A stretch of 64,000 nucleotides of DNA, from positions 62,001 through 126,000 of the IMG/VR virus record IMGVR_UViG_3300044640_002737; one strand, written 5' to 3'. Below, piece after piece: positions 47,666 through 55,101 of this stretch; positions within the stretch are counted from its first letter, which is position 1, and every line of letters starts with the position of its first letter. Under the pieces are notes generated by a model. That model was not told the DNA's origin. It saw nothing but the letters and a program-made list of their open reading frames with translations, and did not search any database. The translations under genes were made by a program, and so were the position numbers. The stretch is from a virus.

Positions 47666-48022
47666 ATGCAATATATTAAAGATTATCCGAGTTTAAATAT
47701 TAATGAGGCCAAAAGCGAATCTTTTGAGGAATTTTCTAATGTGAGATTAGCTGGTGCTACAAAGATAGCTGATTCAGCAAAGGAAAAAGGTGGTGATGCC
47801 ATGCTCACTTATCATCACTTTGTAGTTAAGCTGCCAACATATAGAAAAGCTGGTGATGGTAAATTCGATCTTGATAAAGCTAAGGATGAGTATAAGGATC
47901 TGATGGATAAACTTTATTCATCAACTTATAAGAAAATGGATATTACTCCGGTGGAATTTCAGGAGCTTGTTGGAAGAATAGAGGTTGTTGGTGAATTGAT
48001 AATCAGATACGAGAAGGATTAA
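47666..48022 (+). CDS. Capsid-targeted virion-type protein, unknown
   Basis: 118 residues. Start MQYIKDYPSLNINEA has an INE site and the leader pattern. The body is helical and basic. Function unknown. Confidence 0.75.
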   Translation: MQYIKDYPSLNINEAKSESFEEFSNVRLAGATKIADSAKEKGGDAMLTYHHFVVKLPTYRKAGDGKFDLDKAKDEYKDLMDKLYSSTYKKMDITPVEFQELVGRIEVVGELIIRYEKD

Positions 48023-48083
48023 ACCAATATCCAAGGGAACTAAATTAATTTCATTTAATATAAATAAGAAAATAAATTTAATT

Positions 48084-48269
48084 ATGGGATTTTTATCTAA
48101 CTTAGTTGGTGCAACTATTAAAACAGCACTTACTCCAGTAGCGATCTTAAAGGACACTGTAAATGTAGTAACCGGAGAGGAAGCGGATGCAACCAAAAAA
48201 TTAATACAATCAGCAGGTGAAGACCTTGCAGATGCAGGAGAAGACCTTGCAGATGGTGAAATTCTTTAA
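48084..48269 (+). CDS. Conserved small Bacteroidota-phage protein
   Basis: 61 residues. MGFLSNLVGATIKTALTPVA, then VVTGEEADAT, then repeats of GEDLADA: a family common in Bacteroidota phages. The N-terminal half is an amphipathic helix, possibly membrane-associated. Function unknown. Confidence 0.8.
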   Translation: MGFLSNLVGATIKTALTPVAILKDTVNVVTGEEADATKKLIQSAGEDLADAGEDLADGEIL

Positions 48270-48289
48270 CTCCCTATTATTTTCGGTTG

Positions 48290-49006
48290 ATGAAGGAATT
48301 CTATTATCAGATAAAGGGTAAGAATAATCCGAGTGACCCATATTCATATGGGAAATGGGCTTTCCCTCCCATATTCAGTGGTAAGGTTTCAGCTACTGAT
48401 AGAAAGGAAGCTAAACTAATTATAGACGAGGAATACGGTAGAAAATTTCCACTAAGAGTTCTTGATAAGGATATAGATGCTAATGAATATCTTCTAGCAA
48501 TAACTGAAATAACGGAAAACTCTGGGCATTCTAGGTTATTTTCATCAAGGGAGTGTTCCACTTGTGGATCTGAATTCAGAATAATTGATAAGTACAATGA
48601 TGCTAATTGTTTAAATAAGGGATCTGAATATTGCTCCGATGAATGTAAACACGAAGCAAAGCTTATTGAGACCGTAAAGTGGAATGAGGATAACGTAATG
48701 AACGGTAAACACATTCCTGTCATATACAAGATAACCAATAAGAAAACTGGTCTATCCTATATAGGAAAGACAACACAAGCATTTACTTTCCGATGGTATC
48801 AACACTTTTTCCAACTCGGTAGCACTAAATTCCACAATGAGATAAAGACAACCGAGATTAGTGATTGGACATTTGAAGTGATAGAGGTTGTTAAGATCCC
48901 GGATGATACAAAGGAATATTCAGAAGCTGATAAATTCATTTTCGAGAGAGAAAGATTCTGGATAAACCACCACGATTCCATAAAGAATGGCTACAATTCA
49001 ATATAA
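48290..49006 (+). CDS. GIY-YIG endonuclease with zinc finger
   Basis: 238 residues. Residues 1-80 form an unassigned N-terminal part; CSTCG and CSDEC (about 95-120) form a zinc finger; residues 140-238 are a GIY-YIG nuclease: VIYKITNKKTGLSYIGKTT with RWYQH and a later ERERFWINHH. Such proteins are usually free-standing homing endonucleases that nick DNA near tRNA or replication genes. ATG at 48290 preferred over the TTG three bases upstream. Confidence 0.85.
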   Translation: MKEFYYQIKGKNNPSDPYSYGKWAFPPIFSGKVSATDRKEAKLIIDEEYGRKFPLRVLDKDIDANEYLLAITEITENSGHSRLFSSRECSTCGSEFRIIDKYNDANCLNKGSEYCSDECKHEAKLIETVKWNEDNVMNGKHIPVIYKITNKKTGLSYIGKTTQAFTFRWYQHFFQLGSTKFHNEIKTTEISDWTFEVIEVVKIPDDTKEYSEADKFIFERERFWINHHDSIKNGYNSI

Positions 49007-49007
49007 A

Positions 49008-49038
49008 AAAGGTGAGATTAAATCTCACCTTTTTTTAT
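49008..49038. terminator. Bidirectional terminator
   Basis: Stem AAAAGGTGAGATT/AATCTCACCTTTT with A and T runs on either side. Confidence 0.9.
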
Positions 49039-49371
49039 TTCTGCCATAAGCTTATCGTAATACTTTCTCTTTATGGATGTATATGTATGTCCATGGTAGT
49101 CGTGACAGTAACATGTTGCAGATCCAAATATTCTATGCTTAATTATATTCTTAGTGTTCCCCAACGGAGGGGTATTTCTTTTCATAAAATCCTCTATTGA
49201 GCAATCTGAGAATATTGGACTAGTCCCATGCTTACCGTTTTTAACTAGGTAGAATACTCCGTCCTCTGTTTCTTCGACGTGCATAAGCTCATCCTTTATA
49301 ATGAATCTATGCTCTGTTGTTTTTCTTAGGTAGTTTAAAACCTCTTTCTTGTGATGTTCCGTTGTTTTCAT
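49018..49371 (-). CDS. Unrecognised 117-residue protein
   Basis: Basic; contains a His/Cys-rich stretch (CYCHDYHGHTY) that may bind a metal. ATG at 49371 chosen over the earlier start that overlaps the HD gene. Its end lies within the bidirectional terminator. Confidence 0.7.
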   Translation of the reverse strand: MKTTEHHKKEVLNYLRKTTEHRFIIKDELMHVEETEDGVFYLVKNGKHGTSPIFSDCSIEDFMKRNTPPLGNTKNIIKHRIFGSATCYCHDYHGHTYTSIKRKYYDKLMAEIKKGEI

Positions 49372-49373
49372 AA

Positions 49374-49919
49374 TTAAATTGTTTTTATTTTTAATATTTG
49401 TTTGCCTCGTTGGGTGATGGCTTTCCATTTGATTTTAAAACTTGTACTATCCATCCCACCAAACATCTGAGAGTTTGAATGGATTTCTGCTAATCCAGCT
49501 AATAATAAGGTTAAACAGTGTGGATTTTTTGCAAATTCCTCTACACCTTCGGACTTAAGACAATGAATGTCCATATCACATCGAATTAGCTCCGCTGCAA
49601 CACTATTTTCAAAAAATCGGGTAAAGGTCTTATGAGATATTTCTGCGTGATTAGGGAAGTGTTTACGTCCGTCGGCATCTATTTCCATACATAAAATTTT
49701 TCCACAGTCGTGGTAAATTGTATAGAGACTTAATGTCTCGTCATCTGGCAATGACTTAAGTAATAGATCCTTGTTTTCGTATACGAATTCTGGAATTTTC
49801 CATTCGTATTTCAGATCGGATCCGTGGCGTAGATGATGAAGTAAATCGAATAAATGGGATTCCACAGATTTACCGTGATCTAATACAGACTGTCCTTTAG
49901 TCTGCTCGCATTGGCTCAT
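49374..49919 (-). CDS. HD-domain protein
   Basis: 181 residues. His near residue 15 (LDHGKSV), YHDCGK at about 68-73 and HFPNHAEIS at about 85-93 fit an HD metal-dependent phosphohydrolase. Nucleotide or nucleic-acid phosphate cleavage is expected; the substrate is unknown. Part of the 50731-49018 operon. Confidence 0.8.
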   Translation of the reverse strand: MSQCEQTKGQSVLDHGKSVESHLFDLLHHLRHGSDLKYEWKIPEFVYENKDLLLKSLPDDETLSLYTIYHDCGKILCMEIDADGRKHFPNHAEISHKTFTRFFENSVAAELIRCDMDIHCLKSEGVEEFAKNPHCLTLLLAGLAEIHSNSQMFGGMDSTSFKIKWKAITQRGKQILKIKTI

Positions 49920-49970
49920 TGCAATAACGAGCTCTTCTTTGTTGTTAATCTAGTTGCACATAATTATTTA

Positions 49971-50384
49971 TTATTTATTATTTATTATTTGTTTTAATTC
50001 TAGTTCTCTCCTTGTCATAGCATCCCTATATTTATAATAGATCTCGTATGGTAGATTGCTAGTAATATTGTGTGAATTAACTGAGATTTTGTTGATATAT
50101 TCATCCATTGTTTCCTGGGATAGCGTGGTATAATTGAGCCAGGAGCTTCTTTTCCTAACATAGATCAGATATTGTAATTTGGAATATTCAGCATGATATT
50201 TTAAATAAATCACCATTATATCCCATAGCTGATCCTCGGTGAGCATATTATGTTCCTCTAGAAATAATATTGATGTTCGAATTTTTGACATTCTCGATCT
50301 CAGACCTTTCTGCTTGCCGATAGCCCTCTTAAGACTCAATCTCTTAATTGAATCTATGTTTCTAACTTTTAGAATTCCTTTCAT
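49971..50384 (-). CDS. Basic helical protein, unknown
   Basis: 137 residues; ATG at 50384 overlaps the TGA of the peptidyl-tRNA hydrolase-like gene (ATGA), so translation is coupled. Lys/Arg- and Tyr-rich helices; likely nucleic-acid contact. A (TTATTTA) repeat of 28 bases lies at its end. Confidence 0.7.
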   Translation of the reverse strand: MKGILKVRNIDSIKRLSLKRAIGKQKGLRSRMSKIRTSILFLEEHNMLTEDQLWDIMVIYLKYHAEYSKLQYLIYVRKRSSWLNYTTLSQETMDEYINKISVNSHNITSNLPYEIYYKYRDAMTRRELELKQIINNK

Positions 50385-50731
50385 GATGTTGGTTGTGTTT
50401 TTAATGATAGCGGTAGATGCGAGAATGCTTTTCTGACTTGTGGAGTTCCAAAAAAACACGCAGAAGTATATGCGTCAACATCAGGCTCAAAAAACAATGA
50501 TGCCTCTGTGACGGTTCTGTATTTCTCGTAAAGTTTAATTAGGTGCTCTTCTGATCTTGCGGAGAGACAAATTATAGAATTTGATGTCTCTTTCCATTCT
50601 TTGAACTTTTCAGGATGTTCATAAGCAAAGTCAGCTATTGAATGTGTTGATTGAACAACTTGATAACCTGGGTTGATGTCTTGTCTGGTTATGATGACAA
50701 GTTTCGGAGTTTGTAATTTAATCTAATTCAT
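50381..50731 (-). CDS. Peptidyl-tRNA hydrolase 2-like protein with amber third codon
   Basis: From the ATG at 50731 the frame is Met-Asn-TAG (50725-50723), then open to TGA at 50383-50381. After the stop: IKLQTPKLVIITRQD, then PGYQVVQSTHSIADFAYEH and TEASLFFEPDVDAYT, a clear PTH2-type pattern. PTH2 proteins usually start Met-Lys-Leu at exactly the place of the ATT that follows the TAG (50722-50720), so the real start may be that ATT, or the TAG may be read through by the candidate amber-suppressor tRNA at 54154. Reads translation-coupled into the next gene. Confidence 0.75.
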
Positions 50732-50828
50732 ACCTATTATATATTTGTTTTTAAAAAAGTTTCTTTTTTTATTAAATTTATTTTTAATAAACCCGCTTAT
50801 TCGTCTTTACGTCCTCACGGGTTATATG

Positions 50829-51155
50829 TCAAAATGGGAGCTGACTTTCATAGAAAGTTTCACAACCGTAATGAACCTCAATAGGAACACACACTGGACG
50901 ACGACCTATTTTCTTCAGATATTTATTACTATGTACACTAGTATCACGTTTCTTTAAATAATGGACCATCTTATTAAAGTTCTTTCCACCTCTTCCGCAT
51001 TGATAGCACTTAAAAACTTTTAGTTTCGTGTTTATACGAAACGATTTGCTATTCGGGGTTCTTGGACAAATCGGGCATTGCTTTGCTACATAAGCACTCT
51101 TGTTTTGAGTTTGTCTTAAGTCCGGAAGCCAATGTCTAAATAAGTCTACATTCAC
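50829..51155 (-). CDS. CHC2-type zinc-finger protein
   Basis: 108 residues. A primase-like zinc ribbon CPICPRTPNSKSFRINTKLK followed by VFKCYQCGRGG matches DnaG-type CHC2 fingers, but no TOPRIM or helicase part follows. The start is uncertain: no ATG downstream of the tRNA-like gene; a GTG at 51155 is the best candidate. Possibly a primase remnant or a stand-alone finger. Confidence 0.5.
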   Translation of the reverse strand: MNVDLFRHWLPDLRQTQNKSAYVAKQCPICPRTPNSKSFRINTKLKVFKCYQCGRGGKNFNKMVHYLKKRDTSVHSNKYLKKIGRRPVCVPIEVHYGCETFYESQLPF

Positions 51156-51181
51156 ATGGAATTTTTTTAATTTAATATTAG

Positions 51182-51247
51182 TAGTCAGAGCAGGAATCGA
51201 ACCTGCAACGCGAAACTTAATTCGTCTTAGCCTACTTTCATCTGACT
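51182..51247 (-). tRNA. Short tRNA-like gene lacking a normal D arm
   Basis: 66 bases. Acceptor AGTCAGA/TCTGACT and T arm GCAGG-TTCGATT-CCTGC are perfect. The stretch after the acceptor is too short for a D arm plus anticodon arm; the best inner helix is CGAA/TTCG. Confidence 0.5.
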
Positions 51248-51368
51248 GTATAAAAACAACTACATAAGCAATCTTCGGTTTAGTTTTCAATGGACTACAC
51301 AGCATCCCCAAACCTACTTAAATACCACTGTTAACGAAGATTTGTGCCTACTCCGCTAGTTGTTTTAG
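51248..51368 (-). ncRNA. Possible structured RNA between tRNA-like genes
   Basis: AAAACAACTA pairs with TAGTTGTTTT and AATCTTCG with CGAAGATT inside it, giving a nested two-helix structure about 110 bases long. No coding frame supported. May be a processing scaffold or an inserted element. Confidence 0.35.
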
Positions 51369-51455
51369 TGGTCAGGACAGGATTCGAACCTGCGTCGTCC
51401 TTCCAGCCTTACGGGGCCTGATAATGAAGGGTGTTGCCTATTACACCACCTGACT
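51369..51455 (-). tRNA. tRNA-like gene with oversized anticodon loop
   Basis: 87 bases. D arm GGTGT/ACACC, variable loop ACGAC, T arm GCAGG-TTCGAAT-CCTGT. Anticodon stem CCTTC/GAAGG encloses 22 bases, including an inner GCC/GGC helix. First acceptor pair is A-C. Confidence 0.6.
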
Positions 51456-51460
51456 ATTTT

Positions 51461-51474
51461 GATGTCTTTCCATC
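51461..51474 (-). other. Leader hairpin before tRNA-like gene
   Basis: GATG/CATC stem with GAAAGA loop; counterpart of the hairpin at 7231-7244, with both stem sides changed together. Confidence 0.5.
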
Positions 51475-51600
51475 AGTCACCCGTTAGATTATGCTCTCTG
51501 GACTTTATGGGTAAGCCCTGTTAACCGTAAGCATTTCGGTCTGTCTGCAACTTAACATAAACTTGTGACAGATTTTCCTTATCGTTTATGCCTTGCTAAG

Positions 51601-51730
51601 TAGCCAGGACAGGATTCGAACCTGTATACCAACCTCTGCGACAGAGCTGTTCTTATTAACCGTGATCAGCGGGTTTATTACAGTTGTAGTTGGTTACCTG
51701 TCTAGCGTCTACCAATTCCGCCACCTGACT
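51601..51730 (-). tRNA. Interrupted class II tRNA-like gene
   Basis: 130 bases. Acceptor AGTCAGG/CCTGGCT, Leu-type D arm GCGGAATTGGTAGACGC, T arm ACAGG-TTCGAAT-CCTGT, 14-base variable region. Anticodon stem GACAG/CTGTC encloses 53 bases, about 46 too many. Confidence 0.6.
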
Positions 51731-51737
51731 TTTTTTA

Positions 51738-52196
51738 TTATTCTGTAATATATCTACGTTTTCTTGTTCCGTTACTATAAACCAAAACCAGAGGTTTATT
51801 TGTTACCAATTCAGATTCTTTACCTACTAAATCAAATACTCCTACAATTTTGGCTTCATTTGTCAATTCATCGATTCCTAAATGTGTTGATGGTGATAGG
51901 ATGGTAATGACTGTATCATAGTACATCGTATCCGTCATATTGTTCCAAATTTGAACATCATATATTCCTGGACATAGATTATAGGTTGTTGAATCCGATG
52001 TAAACGTTGCAATTGGTGTTGTCCCTTGTTGCATCCAAATAAACACTGCTGATGGATTAGCTCCGGTAAAAGTGGTTGATCCATTGCATAAAGTATCACT
52101 AGTTGCCGGGGTAACTACCGATGTAATGGATTGAGCGAATGTACTTAGTGACAAAACACTTAACATCGCAATTAAAATTAATTTTGTTCTTTTCAT
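51738..52196 (-). CDS. Exported protein with SprB-like repeat and T9SS-like tail
   Basis: 152 residues. Signal peptide 1-21 (KLILIAMLSVLSLSTFAQ). Residues 35-85 (TLCNGSTTFTGANPS, then YNLCPGIYDVQIW) resemble one unit of the SprB/gliding-adhesin repeat. The last 40 residues (VFDLVGKESELVTNKPLVL, then YSNGTRKRRYI) closely resemble the type A C-terminal sorting domain of the Bacteroidota type IX secretion system. If so, the phage would use its host's T9SS to place this protein on the cell surface. It sits between two interrupted tRNA-like genes. Confidence 0.75.
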   Translation of the reverse strand: MKRTKLILIAMLSVLSLSTFAQSITSVVTPATSDTLCNGSTTFTGANPSAVFIWMQQGTTPIATFTSDSTTYNLCPGIYDVQIWNNMTDTMYYDTVITILSPSTHLGIDELTNEAKIVGVFDLVGKESELVTNKPLVLVYSNGTRKRRYITE

Positions 52197-52236
52197 TATA
52201 TTTGTTTTTCTTCTTATCAACGTCGATAAGAATTCG

Positions 52237-52406
52237 TAGTCAGGGCAGGACTCGAACCTGCATGGATTACATGCCAACCGCGAGCGGTTAATATCAGTTA
52301 TTACGACCCAGTACCTTAATGGCATTTGATACTACTTAGCTGGTGCCGATCTAATCCTGCAACTGTTTGCTTTCAAAATAGCGTCTACCAATTCCGCCAC
52401 CTGACT
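52237..52406 (-). tRNA. Interrupted class II tRNA-like gene
   Basis: 170 bases. Acceptor AGTCAGG/CCTGACT, Leu-type D arm identical to the gene at 51730, T arm GCAGG-TTCGAGT-CCTGC. The inserted central part contains a perfect AACCGC/GCGGTT hairpin. Anticodon not assignable. Confidence 0.55.
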
Positions 52407-52412
52407 ATTTAA

Positions 52413-52619
52413 TTATTTACCTCTTCCGTCACCATCGACATATATTAATCTTACTGTTTCCCCATTGCTCATATTATGAATAGTAAAAGTTGGATATGAT
52501 CCATCTTCATTTCTTTTATTAATGGTATCAGTTGGCCAAATTTCAAAGCGATGTTCCCAACATAGATGGTCTAATTTATCAATAAACTCATCAGTTTCTT
52601 TACTTATTTCTCTTTCCAT
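52413..52619 (-). CDS. Small acidic protein, unknown
   Basis: 68 residues, beginning MEREISKETDEF; ends VDGDGRGK. Within the tRNA-like cluster. Function unknown. Confidence 0.7.
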   Translation of the reverse strand: MEREISKETDEFIDKLDHLCWEHRFEIWPTDTINKRNEDGSYPTFTIHNMSNGETVRLIYVDGDGRGK

Positions 52620-53321
52620 AACTTTTATTTAGCACCCTCTTTCTTATAGCCTACCGAGTTATCAGTTACGGGGCTTGTATAAGAGTAGGGTCACGTACTT
52701 CTAGTTTGTAAGGCTCCATAGGAGTTTTAAAACTGCATAGCTTTTCGAAGCACTTGCTGAGAACTCATTTGTGTTGTCTTGTCAGTATCAAAACTCCTGC
52801 ACCAAGCTTGCCAAATCGTATTCCTTTCTCAAGGGAACAACACATCTACCATTACTGATAGTATCTTTATGTAAACCTATAGCAAAAGAGTCTTTCAACT
52901 TCTTAACTTTGAGGACAATCTGAGATTCAAACTCATCTAAACACTCATCTGTGAAATGCCCAACTATAATTTACAAAGGTATTCAATGTTTAACCTGTTT
53001 AGTTAATTAATCCTTTCCCCAAAATATTTATTAACTAAATATATTTTAAAAAGCAATGGTTTCTTATAGGTGGATGGAATTATCTTATAAAGTCCTGATG
53101 GGTAGCCAGGCGGGAATCTCAAATCCATGAGCCCCTATTCTCCAACGCTTCATCTCGCGTTTACCTCCATTGCTAATTGTATCATAATGGTTTATCGTTT
53201 GGACTGTTGTATGCCTACAGACAGTTATTTCCTCACATTGAGCAGATTACATTAAATACTCCTCCCTGTCTACCAACCAGGCCGTTTTTATGATATTTTT
53301 TATAATTTCAAAGAACTATTT
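52620..53321. other. Gap without a supported gene in the tRNA-like cluster
   Basis: The minus strand has a 60-codon stretch (about 52970-52790) that reads like protein (LKDSFAIGLHKDTISNGR) but lacks a start and ends in TGA. At 53262-53284 a D-arm-like CCTG-GTTGGTAGA-CAGG is seen, and at 53102-53125 a T-arm-like piece. These look like decayed gene and tRNA fragments. Confidence 0.35.
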
Positions 53322-53867
53322 TTAACCTCTCTTGTCAAATTCTTCAGATTCCTTTTCGGTAAATTCCTCTGTTAAATTATCTGATATCTTTTGGAATCTG
53401 TTTTCTAATCCGGAGAATATCTTTTGGAATGCTTTCTTAACTGGATCGTCGATCAATGTCCAAATTCCTGACAACGGCCAATACATCATCCAATTAATGA
53501 TTCTCTCCTTATTTTCCCTAGCATTAAATTTATCCTTAGCTGAACTGAAATTATATGGATATTTTCTGTAATATTCCGTTAAATTTGTAAGATATAGAAA
53601 CCATTTAATGAAAGACCAGAGGGTACCTACTAATAAATATCCACCTAAGATCAGAATTATTGCTAATGGATTATCCTTAGCATAGTTTATAATGGAATTG
53701 ATCTCATCTGCACATCCAGTAAAGTATAGCAGTGTTGGGATTCCTAGTAATATTGGCCAATGCCAGGATGACGACTCCTCCAATTCAGTGATGGAAATAA
53801 TGGTTACTAGAACCGCCGTAATTAGGAACCAAAACCAAATTGTTCCAAATGCAAATAATGTTGCCAT
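53322..53867 (-). CDS. Membrane protein, unknown
   Basis: 181 residues: three membrane helices (about 5-25, 37-55, 68-92), then a charged cytosolic part with a coiled-coil-like end. Sits within the tRNA-like cluster transcript. Function unknown. Confidence 0.75.
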   Translation of the reverse strand: MATLFAFGTIWFWFLITAVLVTIISITELEESSSWHWPILLGIPTLLYFTGCADEINSIINYAKDNPLAIILILGGYLLVGTLWSFIKWFLYLTNLTEYYRKYPYNFSSAKDKFNARENKERIINWMMYWPLSGIWTLIDDPVKKAFQKIFSGLENRFQKISDNLTEEFTEKESEEFDKRG

Positions 53868-53879
53868 AAATATTTTTTA

Positions 53880-54153
53880 AGTGTTAATTATCAATCAAGA
53901 ATAATTAAAATAGTAAGACCTTAAGATTTACACATTCGTGGGTTACCCCATCCTTTCTACCTATATCTCGCCTTTAACATCCGTTCTACCCAAACCATCG
54001 TTTATACACCTGTTAACCTCTCGGAAAACTTTGAGTGCCTCCTCAACGCGTTAATCTGATAGGAGCTCCGTCTTGCTCGTCATTTCTGACTCCCTGTGGG
54101 ATTCTGCTGATATAGGTCTATCTGCTATCTTACTATTTCAAAGAACTCTTTTG
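53880..54153. other. Non-coding gap upstream of the membrane-protein gene
   Basis: No gene or clear tRNA found; several short hairpins possible. Composition is less AT-rich than nearby coding DNA. Confidence 0.4.
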
Positions 54154-54233
54154 TGATCCTAGCAGGATTCGAACCCGATGCTATCTGTTTTAGAGGCAGA
54201 CCTGACTTCCACGTCAGATTAAGCTCCAGGACC
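54154..54233 (-). tRNA. Candidate amber-suppressor tRNA (anticodon CTA)
   Basis: 80 bases. Acceptor GGTCCTG/TAGGATC, anticodon arm TCTGC-CTCTAAA-ACAGA giving anticodon CTA, variable loop TAGCA, T arm TCGGG-TTCGAAT-CCTGC. The D region is about 7 bases longer than usual (inner helix CTGAC/GTCAG), and the top anticodon pair is C-A. CTA would read UAG. Directly follows the early-type promoter at 54249. Confidence 0.6.
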
Positions 54234-54248
54234 TTTTTAATTGTTATA

Positions 54249-54284
54249 CAAATTTAATCAATTTATACGAGATAAAAAAATAAT
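54249..54284 (-). promoter_or_regulatory. Early-type promoter for the second tRNA-like cluster
   Basis: TTTTTTTATC and TAAATTTG boxes 16 bases before the tRNA at 54233; the transcript could run to 50829. Confidence 0.7.
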
Positions 54285-54287
54285 TTG

Positions 54288-54497
54288 CTATTTTATTTTA
54301 TCCCAATCTGCATCTGATGATAATAATTTCTCTATCCTATTACCTATAAGATCACCCTCACCCATTGTATTAGGTGCTAATTTATCTAGGAGCCTGTGTA
54401 ATGATGCTATTTCCTCTTCTATACGGTGGTAAGTATCTGGTTGTTTAATAGATGCTTTCATATCGATTACATCAAAGAGATTATTAAAACTTCTCAT
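54288..54497 (-). CDS. Helical 69-residue protein, unknown
   Basis: Begins MRSFNNLFDVIDM; acidic, helical. Overlaps the next upstream gene by four bases (ATGA). Confidence 0.7.
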   Translation of the reverse strand: MRSFNNLFDVIDMKASIKQPDTYHRIEEEIASLHRLLDKLAPNTMGEGDLIGNRIEKLLSSDADWDKIK

Positions 54498-54718
54498 GAA
54501 TTAATTTTTTTATTACCACGCTGATGCTCTTCTATTGATTTTTGTATGTCATCAAATGCTTTTATAATCTCCGGATCCAATTGAGAACTGTAGCGAAACC
54601 TTGCATCCTGAAAATTCTCAATTGGAGTTGTTGGATACATCCACATCCATCGAAAAAATGCTCCGGCTGCATCAAAAAATGCCTTAATCCTATCTTTTAT
54701 ACCTATTTTTTTATCCAT
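54494..54718 (-). CDS. Unrecognised 74-residue protein
   Basis: Aromatic centre (AAGAFFRWMWMYPTTP), then polar helix. Overlaps its neighbours. Function unknown. Confidence 0.7.
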   Translation of the reverse strand: MDKKIGIKDRIKAFFDAAGAFFRWMWMYPTTPIENFQDARFRYSSQLDPEIIKAFDDIQKSIEEHQRGNKKINS

Positions 54719-55101
54719 TTGTTTTCTGAATTTAACATATATGATCCGATAAAATCGGTTTCTTTATTCCATTCTTGAGGACTGATTAAAGATAGAGTTC
54801 TCTGTCCGTTGAAATTGTATAAGTGATAGATTTTTCCTATGATTGGTTCAAATGAAATTTTAGATTCCCAAACCATAATTGAAGTGTTATATTCTTCGTA
54901 AAGCTTTTCTATTCGTTCTCTAATTTCTTCTTTCTCTCTATTAAAAACGTCCATCATTTTTTTCGATGATAATTCCCTAAATAGGGGAACGTTAGGTAAA
55001 TCAAAACCTTGTCCGGAAACAGTTGTTGGATATGCTTTAGATTTAGCATCATACCCTTCATCCTCACTCCAAACAACCAGATCAGGTTTTTTATCTTTCA
55101 T
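54703..55101 (-). CDS. DUF2452-like protein
   Basis: 132 residues. MKDKKPDLVVWSEDEGYDAK, then a helical centre and WESKISFEPIIGKIYHLY with later SLISPQEWN fits DUF2452. The ATG at 55101 shares a base with the stop of the Fpg gene. Function unknown. Confidence 0.85.
   Translation of the reverse strand: MKDKKPDLVVWSEDEGYDAKSKAYPTTVSGQGFDLPNVPLFRELSSKKMMDVFNREKEEIRERIEKLYEEYNTSIMVWESKISFEPIIGKIYHLYNFNGQRTLSLISPQEWNKETDFIGSYMLNSENKWIKK

Noticed and set aside
52790-52975. 60-codon minus-strand frame
   Set aside because: Reads like protein but has no ATG, GTG or TTG start in frame; kept only as a possible remnant.
53102-53290. A ninth tRNA-like gene with separated halves
   Set aside because: A D-arm-like and a T-arm-like piece are present about 150 bases apart, but no acceptor stem pairs.
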